The notes under the pieces were generated by a model. It made no database searches. It had not been told where the DNA came from and saw only the letters and a program-made list of their open reading frames with translations. The translations under genes were made by a program, and so were the position numbers. Below, in pieces: positions 1 to 10,954 of a DNA stretch of 27,570 nt. The stretch covers positions 1 through 27,570 of the forward strand of contig JANBPT010000636.1 in assembly GCA_027575765.1 (NCBI GenBank), in the 5' to 3' direction. Within the stretch, counting starts at the first letter, position 1. Every line of letters begins with the position of its first letter. The DNA is from Tieghemiomyces parasiticus. Lineage: Eukaryota; Kickxellomycota; Dimargaritomycetes; Dimargaritales; Dimargaritaceae.

Positions 1-2539
1 GGTACAGAGTGGTGGCAGCTATATTGAATAAAACTAATTTGACTTAGAAATTCTCAAAATAATTGGAGGCACCTGTATATTTATAGATCATTCGTTCTAC
101 CTTCATTGGGCGGATCTCGGGAGGAAAGAGGTGGCCTAAAAGGCCCAGAGGGGAGGCGATGAAGTGAGTGTTTGTCGCCTAACCCTCATATCACTGACAT
201 GACACGCCAATGAAAGCAGTGGGGTCCGCGAAAGAAACGCTGCTGCCAGTTAATGCCGAAAGACTGAAGATAATCACTTACGTGTTGCCTGTCAGGCCTC
301 GGTCTGTTAACCGACGATTTCTGGGATGGCATAGGTGACTTCTGACTATGGCTATGGCCTTCTGCGTGAGGCCATGTACGGTCGGTAGCATTAAAGGTAG
401 GTGGTGTGGATGTGGCTATTCCTCAAGTAGATAGAGTGTATTCCACCATTTTCAACCAGGCGTCCAAAAATGTAATAGTGACGACAGGACTGACAGCAGC
501 TGCAGCGCCCGATTTGTACATCTAAGGCGCTAATTGTTTATATAGATTGATAACTGACCTCCCCCCCTCCTGCCACGCCTATAACCACCGTTTAAAATAA
601 AATTTAGGATGGTGGAGGTGGTGTTCCAGCCAACGATAACAGTCCTGTCGCTCCGATCAGGAAAGATATTAAATTTGAACGATCTAGCTGATGAAGAGAA
701 GCCGAGCGAGGCCAGATTCCGGTTCTCTATCTCCACTTTAGGACAATATGTCTTCCGGCACAACGACAATCGATATAGGGTTTTCGGTGTGCAGACATAG
801 GTAGAGTTCAGCCTCCGTTGCCGAATGGATCCTGCTGGGGGACTTGATAGCGTCTAGAGCCCTTCCCCAACATTCAGCCCAATATCCTCCGTCGTGTCAC
901 CCTCCCACCTTGTCCTCCCGTGGAGTTGTTACCGCTTTTCGTCTATAAGGCGAGTCGATGCCGGCAAACCGTATGGTGAGCTAGCTTGGGATTGACGAAA
1001 AGTCAGGGTGTCCTACTGTGCTCATTTTGGTTGACTCCAGGCTCCCACATTGCTTGATAGGCTGTAGGAGAGGATGGGTGCTTCCTTTATGGACTCATTA
1101 CTGTGGGCGGGACGGTTACACTTCTACTACGTCTTTCTCGCTCTCTTCATATAGGTTACGCAGGGCAGGTATACTTTATGAGATCATTGTATAGCTGCCC
1201 CTCATTTTCTTATCCGCCCTTCGGGTAGGCACCCGTGGTGCGTATGCGGCCATTCATGGGGCGGCATGCTAATTTCCACCCTCTTCGAAATGGCATTATA
1301 TTCAACAGTTTGGGTTGACAGGGCCTTGGGGCAATCCACTAAACGGCCATCCTCCTCGTCGGGTCCTTACAACCTCTACTTGACGGTCTGGAAAGCCAGG
1401 TCATTTTACAAATAGAAAGGTCGACGGACCACGAGTACTCAACGGCCCTCGTACAAACAGGCCTGTTTTGCCAGACTGCGCATGGCTTGTTGAAGTCTAC
1501 GTAAGTGAAGTGTAATCAACTCACCTAGCCTACCCGCACACACCACTCTAAACTGTCGTTTGTGGTTTCTAGGAATGATCAGGTGGCTGGTAGATTTTTG
1601 AAGGGGGGACTATGTGGTTTGCCGAGCACTGCATGAATACCGCAAAGATGGCCTTGCGGACCAGTCCCTTAACCTTGGTTTCCGACTATCTGATAACGGC
1701 ACTGGGCTCACCAGTCCAACGGCTGTCTGCGCTGACCCGGCTGATCGTGAAAGCCCTAGCTGCCCTGATTCTGTGCCACGTCATCCCTAGGAGTTATGTT
1801 TGGTCTGCCTTGGGCGCTATGAGCTCAGTCCAGCCTATGGGTGCCCTGTACGAAACATATTTTAACTTGCCACTCGGCCCCCCATCAGCACCGGAGTGGC
1901 GACAGCCGGTCTGATTCTGATCTGTCGACCCTGGTTCCTGTGCCTGTATTAAGAATACATTTTCCTTCCGGAAAGATTCTCCGCGGTAGAACAGGAACGT
2001 GGCCAGACCTTTATCCTCCAACACAACTGGCCTCATATGCGCCCGCCGGTGTTTCAGAGAGCCGATATCCATAATGACTAGCAAGCCTAAAGGCGAAGAA
2101 TACGCCCTGAAACGTAACAATGAAATCGGGTTGTCATACTTTTTTGGAGCATGTCGCTTCTTGGTTGTCAACCAACCCAACTAATGAATGATATGTTAAA
2201 AAGGCTCACGAGCCCAAGACTGTGACGTGACGTGTGTGCGAATACCCAGGCGACCATCGTATCGGTTTGCACTGTCTTAGATCCAGTCAGCCAATGGGTA
2301 ATGCGAGGTGTATTTTTTTTTTTTCATGACCTAACCAACCCACCGCCTGCGGTTCCACATGCCCTCGGGCGCATACAACGAACTCAAATGTAACGTGTCC
2401 ACCGCACTGGTCCCGGCGTCAACCGCTTCTCATTTTCCTAGTCTGGCCCGACCTCGAAGTCTGCACCTCATTTTCTTTCGTCCGCCCATACATTTTTAAA
2501 CTCAAGGTACACCATCCGTCGTGCCAACGGAACGGAGCT
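1..2539. other. Intergenic, no supported gene
   Basis: About 2.5 kb of mixed composition without a recognisable gene, tRNA or transposon motif. The longest ATG-started ORFs are a 100-codon one on + (1612-1914) and a 128-codon one on - (1794-2180). They overlap each other, match no family I know and are best read as chance. Two overlapping TGACGT half-sites lie at 2223-2234, the kind of site bound by bZIP factors. A T12 run lies at 2313-2324. A TTTTTAAA stretch near 2493-2500 could be the TATA-like element of the downstream SNAPC3 gene. The 145 nt before that gene's ATG contain no other ATG. Confidence 0.6.
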
Positions 2540-4463
2540 ATGCCTCAACACACCATCAAGAAAGTTCCAGTCCCCACCTACCAGGTTCAGGTCAACGAAT
2601 TCGCACGCGAGGCCAACGAATTCAAGCAGCGTACAGCGGCCCTGGACACCCGGCGGGCGGAATGGCGTAACCGTAAACGGACTGCGCCGGCCGCGGACGG
2701 CACTGGTCTCCAGTTAGACGCCATACGTAAACGGTGCCGCCTTGACGAGCGGTTTCTGTTCGCCTCATCGTGTTTCGTTGACCCTATTGTATTCGATAAA
2801 CTCAAGGCGCTTAAGGAGCGGTTTGGCGGCGGAGAAGATACTGATCGAGTCCCCGAGGAGCCGGTCGAGGAAGCAGCGCCACCAAACCCGTTGGCCGAAC
2901 GTCTGGCCCGGCTTCGCCAGCGGACCGCCCAAGAGAGCGGCGACGGAAATAGCCCTACGGCTGTTGCACGCCGGCGGTTTGCCGCCAAAAATATCAGCAC
3001 ACGGCTGAGTAGTAGTAGCTCTGGAGCCGTAGGGAGCCTACCTTCCACTTGGACGTGGTCGTCACCGGTAACAAAAACCGCTGCTGAGACCACCGCATCC
3101 CCAGAAATCACCGCCCCGGAGAGTGACCTCGCCGAGCGCTCGGAGAGCACGGCGCCACCCCTACCGGTCCCAGTTGCCGAGGAAGCGCCCGTCAGGGCCA
3201 GTGCCTTGGAAACCCCTACGAACCAACCGGTAAGCCTTTTTATACTAATGTCACCGCAACAGCCACACATCGTTTCTCGGCCAGTGCCGAATTTGCAAAC
3301 TTTTCGTATCAACGTAGTGCCCTCTTCGTTAACACTTTCTCCTCTTTCAACCCGTTACATTACCCATGTTCGAACCACAGCCACTCCCCGAGCCCACTTC
3401 AAGCGACGCGGAGCCCACCCCCGCCGACGAGAGCCATCTGACTGTGGTGCCGAGCAATTCTCGCTTTGACCGTCAGATCAGAGAGATCCATGAGATGATG
3501 ACCCGGTCGGGTCTCGCCACTTTGCGCGAAGCCAACCAGATCACCCTACCGTCCCACCTCAAACCAGAAATGAACTACATCATTTCAGGAGCCAGTGTCA
3601 CAGGCACAACACCTGCGGCGCTGGCGCAGGGCCTCAAATCCCAAGACAAGGATAAACGCAGCAGGGCAACCGTGTCCGGGTCACCTACATCACAGGAGTC
3701 ATCCGACCGACCGCCGGGGCCATCTCTCGCGGGCACTGCCACTGTGGTAGCGACCGACGAAGGCAACGACGCCTCTCTGGCGGCCGACGACGTGATTTTG
3801 GTGGTCACCCTGTACAACGCCGGCAAGCAGCCCACCAAGATGCAGGAGCTGTTGGTCCTGGGCCGCCAACCCCTAACCGTGCTTCGCGACTCGCTGTTTT
3901 GCATGTCGGATTTCCTGGCCCATTCGGGCCGAATAGCCAATCCCAATACGCTTGCCAAGAAAACTAGTGCGTCCTACTTCTTCATCGAGAAGACGTTCTA
4001 CGTGGACGACCGTGACCCCGAGGCTGCTGACTATAGCGCCCCTATTATGCGGTGGGCTAGCCACCCGGACCGCGCTTACCACCCTAAATTCAGCGGGCTA
4101 CAGCGTCGGACCATGGCCGAGACCCGCTTCAGTGACCTGAATCTGCGGCTCCACTGTCCGTACCGATTCGTCCATCAGGGTGACTGCGAACACACGTTCG
4201 TATTTACCGCCCTACGCGCCCCCACCCGACTGGACGAGCGCGCCGTCCGGGCCTATCCGGTACAGACCTTCAGTTGCTTCATTCACCGTTACAAGTGTCG
4301 CATGTGTCGCCTCCTTCCCGCCGAGTACGTTACCATCAACGATTTTCACAGCGGGGAGAACCCGTGCTTCTTCTGCCAAAACTGCTACGATCTGTTCCAC
4401 TACGACGCGAACGGACAACCCCTGTACACATACAGTGCCTACCCCTACATGCCGGCCAGCTGA
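2540..4463 (+). CDS. SNAPC3: snRNA-activating protein complex subunit 3 (SNAP50-like), 2 exons
   Basis: Two exons, 2540-3229 and 3381-4463, joined across a phase-0 intron of 151 nt (GTAAGC...ACCACAG) encode about 590 residues. The C-terminal half carries the SNAP50 signature. KMQELLVLGRQPLTVLRDSL lies near residues 383-402. YRFVHQGDCEHTFVF follows near 491-505. A cysteine cluster follows it: KCRMC near 535-539 and CFFCQNC near 559-565. The protein ends in the characteristic HYD...YPY run. In this family the region forms the zinc-binding part of a complex that recognises the proximal sequence element of snRNA promoters for Pol II and Pol III, in the nucleus. The first 350 or so residues are low complexity, rich in S, T, P and E with basic stretches, and probably disordered. 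The start is the first ATG after an ATG-free 145-nt tract. Family assignment is firm; the exact N-terminus is less so. Confidence 0.9.
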
Positions 4464-5082
4464 GTCAGAGTCCCGGTGACCCGTTGAAGAAATCCGTCGA
4501 AACGACGTCCATGTAGACTATTGTACCCGTTTAAACAAAATAATATATCGTGCTATCTAGATATACCAGTCGACGACGACGGCGACCTGTGTGAGGCATC
4601 TAGCGATGGTGTGGGTGTCTTCTTCAGCATTGGCGATTTCTTTTGGTGCTGGGAAATGATAATAGGCAGCTGGATTGAAGCACAACGTTATTGGTGACCA
4701 GTAGAATCACGTGATATTTATCGGTTATTTCCTCGCCCTGGCTGGGGGGTAAGTCCGTGCCCCTTTATATCTGCAGTTTTTTCTTCTTTTTTTTTTTTTT
4801 TTGCTTTCAAGTGTGTACTCAGCTATCACCCACACCTGAGGTTTTAGAGGGGGTAGAGGAAGGTGGAGAACATCCAGCCTCAGTGAGGTCGGCAGGCTAT
4901 TAGGGTCTTTAGACCTCAGCACACGCAACGTAAGAAGGCGTAGTGGCTCATTCCGATACCGGACCTCTTCACTATACCGTCAGTTTCCGCATTCAGCCAA
5001 CTCCACCATTCCAAACCCGTCGTCCGCCCAGCCCTTTACCCCACCTAGTTTAACCCATTCGCAGTCCAGGGATACGTACGCC
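4464..5082. promoter_or_regulatory. SNAPC3 3' end and Noc4 promoter/leader
   Basis: This 619-nt spacer separates two co-directional genes. The first 100 nt are AT-rich (AAATAATATAT near 4538-4550) and fit a 3' UTR and polyadenylation region. A TTTATAT element at about 4763-4769 and a T16 run at 4787-4802 precede the Noc4 start. From about 4660 to 5082 the + strand has no ATG, so 5083 is the first ATG after the TATA-like element. No separate gene is visible. Confidence 0.5.
4787..4802 (+). repeat. Poly(T) tract, T16
   Basis: A run of 16 T, preceded by TTCTTC, sits about 280 nt before the Noc4 ATG. Poly(dA:dT) tracts of this length commonly exclude nucleosomes at fungal promoters, so a promoter role is plausible. 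It is not a Pol III terminator of any gene I can see. Confidence 0.6.
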
Positions 5083-7707
5083 ATGGCCAAGCTAGTCCAG
5101 GAATCGAGCGTACGTGACCCATGCTGCCACCATTGATTCGCGCAAGTCAAGTAGAAAGAGGGAGAGGTGGCTCGGAAGTGTGTTTCGCGGCGCGACGACA
5201 TCGCTAGCACTCGGCCCTGCGCCATGGCAACCGGCCCTATAACTCACCAATTCTAATACCCGTTCTTATGTCGCAACTCAACCGCCCTATTTTGCCATTT
5301 TACAGAAGCCGAAGGAGGCGGCCCTCAATAAGGAAGAGACCATCGCGGAAATCCGTAGACTGGAGGCTAGCGTCACCGAGAGTCGTAAGCACCTCAATGA
5401 AATCCTCAAGATTGTTGAACACGCCAAGGTAAGTTAACTGATCTATGGGGCATTATATGTAAAGGCGGACGGAATATACCACTGATCATTAAACCCGGAT
5501 ATCCTAAATAGGGCTCGTAAACTGATCCGCATTCCTGCTTCTCCTCCCTCCTTTTTGTTTTATCCATCAGTCCGACCGCACGGAGGTAGCCCATGCTGCG
5601 ATCCACAGTCTACACCGTATTTTCGCGCCTTATCTGGACCGTGGTGAACTCACCCTGGTCCGTAAGGCCGCCTCTGCTGCCACGACAGCCGATACGTCCG
5701 CGTTCAGCCCCGAGGAGAAGGTGGTACAGTGGCTCAGCGATCAGTACCGCAAGTATATGGACTTGCTCGTTCGGTCTGTCACTCGCAAAGACCGTGCCTT
5801 CCAGGTAAGGATACCCTTACTTTCCGGTGGTTTCCCGACATTAAATTGTAGAGACCGAGACCAACTGACCACAATCGGTTAGGAGTGCCGTGTCGGGCTT
5901 TTTGTATATGATCGCAGCTAACCGCGTCATTAACCCGTACGAAACTCCATGTCATTATTCCCCCGTCCTGCTCGCCACCCCTAAGGTGTCCGTCTTCCGG
6001 CTGTTCCTCCAGGAGGTCCAAAAGCAAACGATGTCCCTCAGCATATCGAAGGGTGAATATCAGTTCTGTAACCGTTTTTTTGCGAACCTGACGCGGGCTC
6101 TCGTTACCAGTCCTGAATATAGTGACGAGCTCCATAATGCCTTGGCCAACTCGTACCTTAACAGCTACGATGACCTGCGCTATCACTTCCTGCTGAACCT
6201 GGCGTAAGTATTGGCTTGGTTGCGAGCACGTATTGCGAACCATGAGCGGCCCATGACTATGTGGAGCCTGATGTCGTGACTGTCGCACACCAAAACCCTG
6301 GAGGGCCGGATATTGATCACTCGGATACACCCGCACCCGCCCCCTCCCATACCTATTCACACCAGCAACTTGTTGGAGAAGCAGCGCTCCACGATTAATT
6401 CGGTACCGAACGGCACACTGGAGGTAAGGCTAAACTCTTGCCTGACCATTTCCTACAGGCCTTGATGCGGTGGGACCTACCGACCCGAATCCAGCTCTGA
6501 CCTACCTCCCTATTTGACCGTACTGACCATTGACGCACTCCTTCCTCTGCATACCTCCCCCTCCCCTCTACTTCCCTAGAATGCGGACACGACCGAGCTC
6601 GATACCACGATAGCTAACGCATTCCGCATGTTGCAGTCCATCAAGGCCATGCCAGCCCCTGGCACCGCCATCACGCAGTTCTGGTCCGATCACCCTGAGA
6701 CCTTCCAGCACGCAAGCAAGGCCAAGAAGGCACGGACGAAGCGCACTGCGGGTACGGTCGCCGCGGCCCCAACCCCACTGCCGGCCGTCCTCGTGGCGCA
6801 GGAACACCGCCAAGTCTTCGATAGTGCCTGGGTCAACTTTCTAGCTCTCCCGCTGGCCCCGGAAACGCACAAACAGGTGCTGCTGACGATGCACCGACAC
6901 ATCATGCCGCACATGCACTTCCCGGCGCTCCTAGGCGATTTTCTTACCCGGGCCTACGACCAAGGCGGGGTACTGAGCATTCTCGCGCTCAACAGCCTGT
7001 TCACTCTCATCACTGAGCACGGACTGGCCTACCCGGACTTTTACGCCCGGCTGTACCGCCTCATGGACCGTCAGGTGGGGCACGTCAAGTACCGGGCCCG
7101 GTTCTTCCGCATGGCATCGCTGTTCCTGTCGTCCACCCACCTGCCGGCCTACCTCGTTGCAGCCTTCATCAAACGTATGGCTCGCCTTACCTTGGCGGCG
7201 CCCCCGGCGACCGCGGTGTTCGCCATCCCTTGGATCTACAATCTGCTTAAGGCCCACCCGTCCTGCATGACCCTGATCCACCGGGAGACCGGTCCTAATA
7301 CTGAAGGGCTGCGGTTGCGAGAGTCAGCGGATGAGGTGAGCCAGGACCGCTCATCGTCGGCAACAAACGATGGGGCGGCCGTGGCTGACTGGCTAGCCAG
7401 CGACCCGTACGACCATACGGCCCAGGACCCGGCCGAGTCTCACGCGGCCGAGAGTTCGTTGTGGGAGATCCACACACTCCAGTCCCACTTTGCTCACCAG
7501 GTGTCCGTGCTGGCCCGTGTCTTCTCGGAACGGTTCACTAAGCCGGCGTATGACCTGGAGGATTTCTTGGACCATACTTACACTACCCTGTTCGAGTCGG
7601 AAATTGACCGACCTATGAAGAAGGCGCCCGCCCTCGCCCCGCAAATTACCGGACACTTGTTCGCCGAAGGGGATGCGTTCCACGACGTGTGGGACCTGTC
7701 TTTGTAA
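5083..7707 (+). CDS. NOC4: Nucleolar complex protein 4 (Noc4), CBF/MAK21 family, 6 exons
   Basis: Six exons fit without breaking the frame: 5083-5109, 5306-5428, 5571-5804, 5986-6203, 6366-6423 and 6580-7707. They encode about 595 residues. Introns are 142-196 nt, with donors GTACGT, GTAAGT, GTAAGG, GTAAGT and GTAAGG and AG acceptors. The family-defining CBF/MAK21 region is in the last exon. It includes YPDFYARLYRL near residues 371-381, FLSSTHLPAYLVAAFIKR near 402-419, and IYNLLKAHPSCMTLIHR near 439-455. YDLEDFLDHTYTTLFESEI lies near the C-terminus. A basic KKARTKRT patch near 269-276 could aid nucleolar import. In the known system Noc4 pairs with Nop14 in the small-subunit processome, supporting 18S rRNA maturation and 40S export. 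The nine-codon first exon (MAKLVQESS) is the least certain part. It is supported by a GTACGT donor in the right phase and an ATG-free upstream tract. Confidence 0.93.
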
Positions 7708-8368
7708 ACCCGGGAAGAACTTGGGACGCAGGTTTAAATATTTTTAGTGCATGATAATGTGTATTTCCATATACCACGCTTATAACATTTTCCTTAAATC
7801 GTCAACAATAAGGTTATTTTTTTTTCTAGCCGCTGCGCCTGTGAGCGAGTACCAGAGTCGCGGCTCACGGACAATGTGAGGCGCTTTATTTAACCGAACT
7901 TTGACGTCCGCTTATGGCCGGCATCTTCGTCCTGAGTTGGTGTGAATATGGAGTGAGACTGGGACTGAAGGCCTATGCCAAAAGTAATACTACCCAACTC
8001 GGATATTGACAGAAAATTTGAGTATTGTCCAGAATCAGCCCGATACGAATCTAGTGAACCACTGGTGGGGGTATGTTATATTACGTAGCCATGCTCCAAC
8101 TCACAGCCAAAGTGGGTCGTACATGGCCGTTAAGAATGCCTGGTTTGTTCGTGAACCCCAGTCGACCCAGTTGCAATCTAACCCGATCGTGTCATCAGAT
8201 GGCTTATTGTAGCAGATTGTAATCAAATTAGGCACGGTCGAGCGTGAGAAATACACAGACTACTGAAGGCTTACCACATCGTTGGGCCGCTACTTCTTAC
8301 TACCAAAGAAACTCAGGTAGATAGCATGATTCCACCAAGCCTGTGTTGTTCAGGTTCCAGGAGACTCC

Positions 8369-8989
8369 CTACTGCGCCCTCATCCATGCTTTTTTTCCCA
8401 CAGGAGGGCGGTGTCTAGAATTGATAGATGGTGCCAAATAGTCCGGCTGGCAGGTGAAGTTCCGAAAGCGGGCAAGGACTATGCAAGAAGAGACGAAATA
8501 CGTGGGTAAGCCGCCGCCCTCCTCCCTTTCGACGAGTACATACTTTGAATATTTCGCCGATCTACCGGGTTTCAGGAGGGATGAGAAAGAATAGACAAAT
8601 ATTCCCCCTCCCAGCTGGCCCTTGAATGGGTCACTGAGCCTCAAACATAACAATGCAGCCACTAGAATACCTGAAAGAGGTCGCATAAGGCTAGAATTGA
8701 GTTCAGCGTGGCAACGCCACCGCCCGCCCCTTTGGTCCACAGGTGGCGATATCCAAACGAGTAATATTAGCATCCTAGGTCCAGTTAGCTTTAGCCGAAA
8801 GTATGAGAGAAAGGCGCCCAATTCGTAGCGAGCAATACCAAAACGGGCCAGATCAGTAAAATAAAGCCTCACTTTTGTGCCATTGCTGGCCGAGATGAGA
8901 ACGTCGGGAATACCAAGGGTTGCAATGGGTGAAGACTGGGTAGGTCCCTTAACAGTGGAGCTCATGGGTGTCGAAAGCCATGTAACCAT
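8369..8989 (-). CDS. Uncharacterised 206-codon ORF, possibly chance
   Basis: A single ATG-started frame of 206 codons in an otherwise gene-poor stretch. I recognise no domain. The product is rich in L, S, R and G, with hydrophobic patches such as LILLVWI and ILVAALLCL that could be membrane-associated. There is no convincing signal peptide and no ordered motif. It lacks the splice sites, C-rich wobble positions and polypyrimidine leader seen for the real genes here. It is listed because its length is somewhat above what random sequence of this composition usually gives. It could equally be an ORFan, a gene remnant or noise. Confidence 0.15.
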   Translation of the reverse strand: MVTWLSTPMSSTVKGPTQSSPIATLGIPDVLISASNGTKVRLYFTDLARFGIARYELGAFLSYFRLKLTGPRMLILLVWISPPVDQRGGRWRCHAELNSSLMRPLSGILVAALLCLRLSDPFKGQLGGGIFVYSFSSLLKPGRSAKYSKYVLVEREEGGGLPTYFVSSCIVLARFRNFTCQPDYLAPSINSRHRPPVGKKAWMRAQ

Positions 8990-10648
8990 CTCGTCCCTGG
9001 AAAAAAAAAGGACGGCCGGCGCAGCGCATTATCCCTACATTGGCGCACAATATCGCCATATCCGTTGGTGAAGCGCTGTCTGCGTCTTGCTGACCCAACC
9101 GGTACATTCGCAACATCAGTTGCATAGTCTTCCACGCTAGTGTGAGAGTCAAATCCTACCCTTATCCTCACCCTCTACAGCGGCAACGGCTCGCCTAACA
9201 AGTACAGCCGGTTTCAATGGCCATTAGTCCTTCCACCATTCCTAGATTCCCGTTTAGTCGACAAGGAAGAAACAGGCAAAACCATCGGACCTTTACCTTC
9301 AGGGGACTGTCTGTCCGAGGTAGCGAACTGACCAGGAGCGTCAGAAAGGGAGTGGATGCAGTTCCTACCCGGTGACTGGCCGGTGGCTACAATGTGATTG
9401 GAGGATAGGCAGTGAAAGGCGGGCACCGTTGGGACTGAACAAAAGAGGAGTGTGGGGTTGGACACTCAGATAAAGCTTGCTTCACGAATCCACCAAGGCG
9501 GATATGCCGACCAAATGTGGTAGGGACCTGCTTATCTAACACGGGAGCGTTTCGAGACCCATGAAGCTTGGAATACGGCACCGCTGTAGCGCAGTGGTCG
9601 TGGGCCGAGAGGGGGGAGCGGGTGCGGATATTCTGAGCAAGTAATGCTGGGTGATCACGGCTAGTCCAGTTCCCGCCATAATCTGTTCCCCCGTACGTAG
9701 CTGCTTAATGACTTCCGAATATCCTTCGCTGTCCAAGGACGCGTTTATCATACGGCTGCTCTCACCCTTCAAGTTAGCGCTTCGTAGTGGACGTATTGCA
9801 CTTCCTGAAACACGGCCGCCAGCTCCACTACCACTATCACCAGGTTCACCCGTGAGGACTTTTCAGCAGGTACTTCTTTCGGTGATCGAGCTGAATTCCA
9901 CTCATATAGACAAACAATCAGAGTCCTATGTGAGACCATTAAATCAGAGCACGGCGTCGCAGTAGAGAGCGCCAGTATTTTTCCGCATAGTAGATGAAAG
10001 AAGTCCTGGAGAAAAATTGTAACGCTATTGATCTGGTAGTCAAACTGATGCCCTGCTACCGCCTCGTTGTTAGAACCATACACATTTAGAGAGGCGGTAC
10101 ACGATCCTTCACAGTACATAGCAGCCAGGTATTTTGGTTAGTGCGCCCCCCTCTCCCCTACCGCCATCTATTATGAGAAAAGAGAACTATTCTGAACCTT
10201 TCTCCGCTCGAAAAACCGCCCGACTGTTTTTGGAGAAATACAAAATTCCGTGTTTAACTAGCACCTCCGCCTTCGGGATCAGGAAGTACTGGTAATTGGG
10301 TGGAGTGGAAACCGTAGTTGCGAGCGAGTGAGCGCGATCCACGACAAATGAAGCCGTGAGAGTTTAGAAGTATGAATATCGCGGCCCTTCATACCGGTCA
10401 AGCAAGGGGGATGGATGATGACACTTCTGCCTTAGAAAGCGGCATTGTCGCCGGTATAACTGTGTAGGTTTAGAGTGTTCATGGGGGTTAAAAAATTGGT
10501 AGATAGACCAAATCAAGCCGATACAACGAAGGCCACCTTGGGTATAGATGCCTTCACTACATAGTACTAATTTCAATCAAAGTTGTACTACCTAGTCAGT
10601 ACACAGGCAGCCGCGTCAATTTCTAATCAGGAAGCCGGCCAAACGGGA

Positions 10649-10653
10649 AGGGG
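10649..10653 (+). promoter_or_regulatory. AGGGG element (STRE-like)
   Basis: An AGGGG pentamer inside a G-rich patch about 70 nt before a TATA box. In yeasts this core is bound by stress-responsive zinc-finger factors. A pentamer occurs often by chance, so only its position in front of the small Cys-rich gene makes it worth noting. No known copper-response element (Ace1, Mac1 or Cuf1 type) is obvious nearby. Confidence 0.2.
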
Positions 10654-10717
10654 CGTGGGATACTGGGCAGGATGGTAGGCTAGGCTCTTGGCTTCGCACT
10701 GTCCTCTCCCCCGCCGT

Positions 10718-10727
10718 CTATATAAAC
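10718..10727 (+). promoter_or_regulatory. TATA box for the Cys-rich mini-gene
   Basis: CTATATAAAC is a canonical TATA box, the clearest one in the window. It lies about 140 nt before the ATG at 10868. The tract between them is A/C-rich with CATCACCACCACCATC-like segments, resembling leaders of highly expressed short fungal mRNAs. The + strand there has no ATG, against seven on the opposite strand. This supports a real transcript starting a few tens of nt after the box. Confidence 0.6.
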
Positions 10728-10867
10728 CCCACCGTGCCTCACCCTTCTGGAAACAGTATCCACAAGCATCCCGCCTCACATCACCACCACCATCAACCAT
10801 CCCCAGCGCATCCGTGTGCTCGCCATTAAAGGACACCACTTGCCCCTCACTTCCACACTCACCCATC

Positions 10868-10954
10868 ATGCAGTCCCCTGCTTCCGTCATCAACTACCGC
10901 GAGTGCCCGTGCGCCCAGTGCTCAAACTCAGGGTCTAACCTGGCCTCGTGCTAG
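10868..10954 (+). CDS. Tiny cysteine-rich protein, metallothionein-like (28 aa)
   Basis: A 28-codon ORF with four cysteines: a clustered CPCAQC near residues 13-18 and a terminal Cys at 28. It has the length range and Cys-x-Cys spacing of very small fungal copper metallothioneins, though fewer cysteines than most. The peptide has no aromatic residue except one Tyr and no signal peptide. It is the first ATG after a strong TATA box and an ATG-free A/C-rich leader. An AATAAA signal follows at 11128-11133. It converges on the ATX1 copper chaperone, whose stop lies about 350 nt away, which suggests a cytosolic Cu(I)-binding role. No donor of the kind used elsewhere here appears within the ORF, so I treat it as intronless. 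Alternatives are an exon of a longer gene or a small regulatory peptide. Confidence 0.45.
   Translation: MQSPASVINYRECPCAQCSNSGSNLASC

Larger units (their letters stand above)
7708..10690. other. Long intergenic region, no supported gene
   Basis: About 3 kb between Noc4 and the small Cys-rich ORF. The first 100 nt are AT-rich (TTTAAATATTTTTAG at about 7732-7746) and probably hold the Noc4 polyadenylation site. The remainder has near-random composition. It contains one unusually long ATG-started ORF on the minus strand (8369-8989, 206 codons), described separately, and only shorter overlapping ORFs otherwise. I see no tRNA, repeat array or transposase motif. Confidence 0.55.

Noticed and set aside
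1612..2180. Overlapping ORFs of 100 codons (+) and 128 codons (-)
   Set aside because: They lie antisense to each other in near-random DNA, without motifs or codon bias.
2223..2234. Tandem TGACGT half-sites as a specific bZIP operator
   Set aside because: Two overlapping hexamers 300 nt before a gene are easily due to chance; noted only in the intergenic description.
9587..9598. tRNA A-box-like sequence TAGCGCAGTGGT
   Set aside because: No pairing acceptor arm, no B box (GTTCGANTC) and no T-run at the right distance; a chance match.
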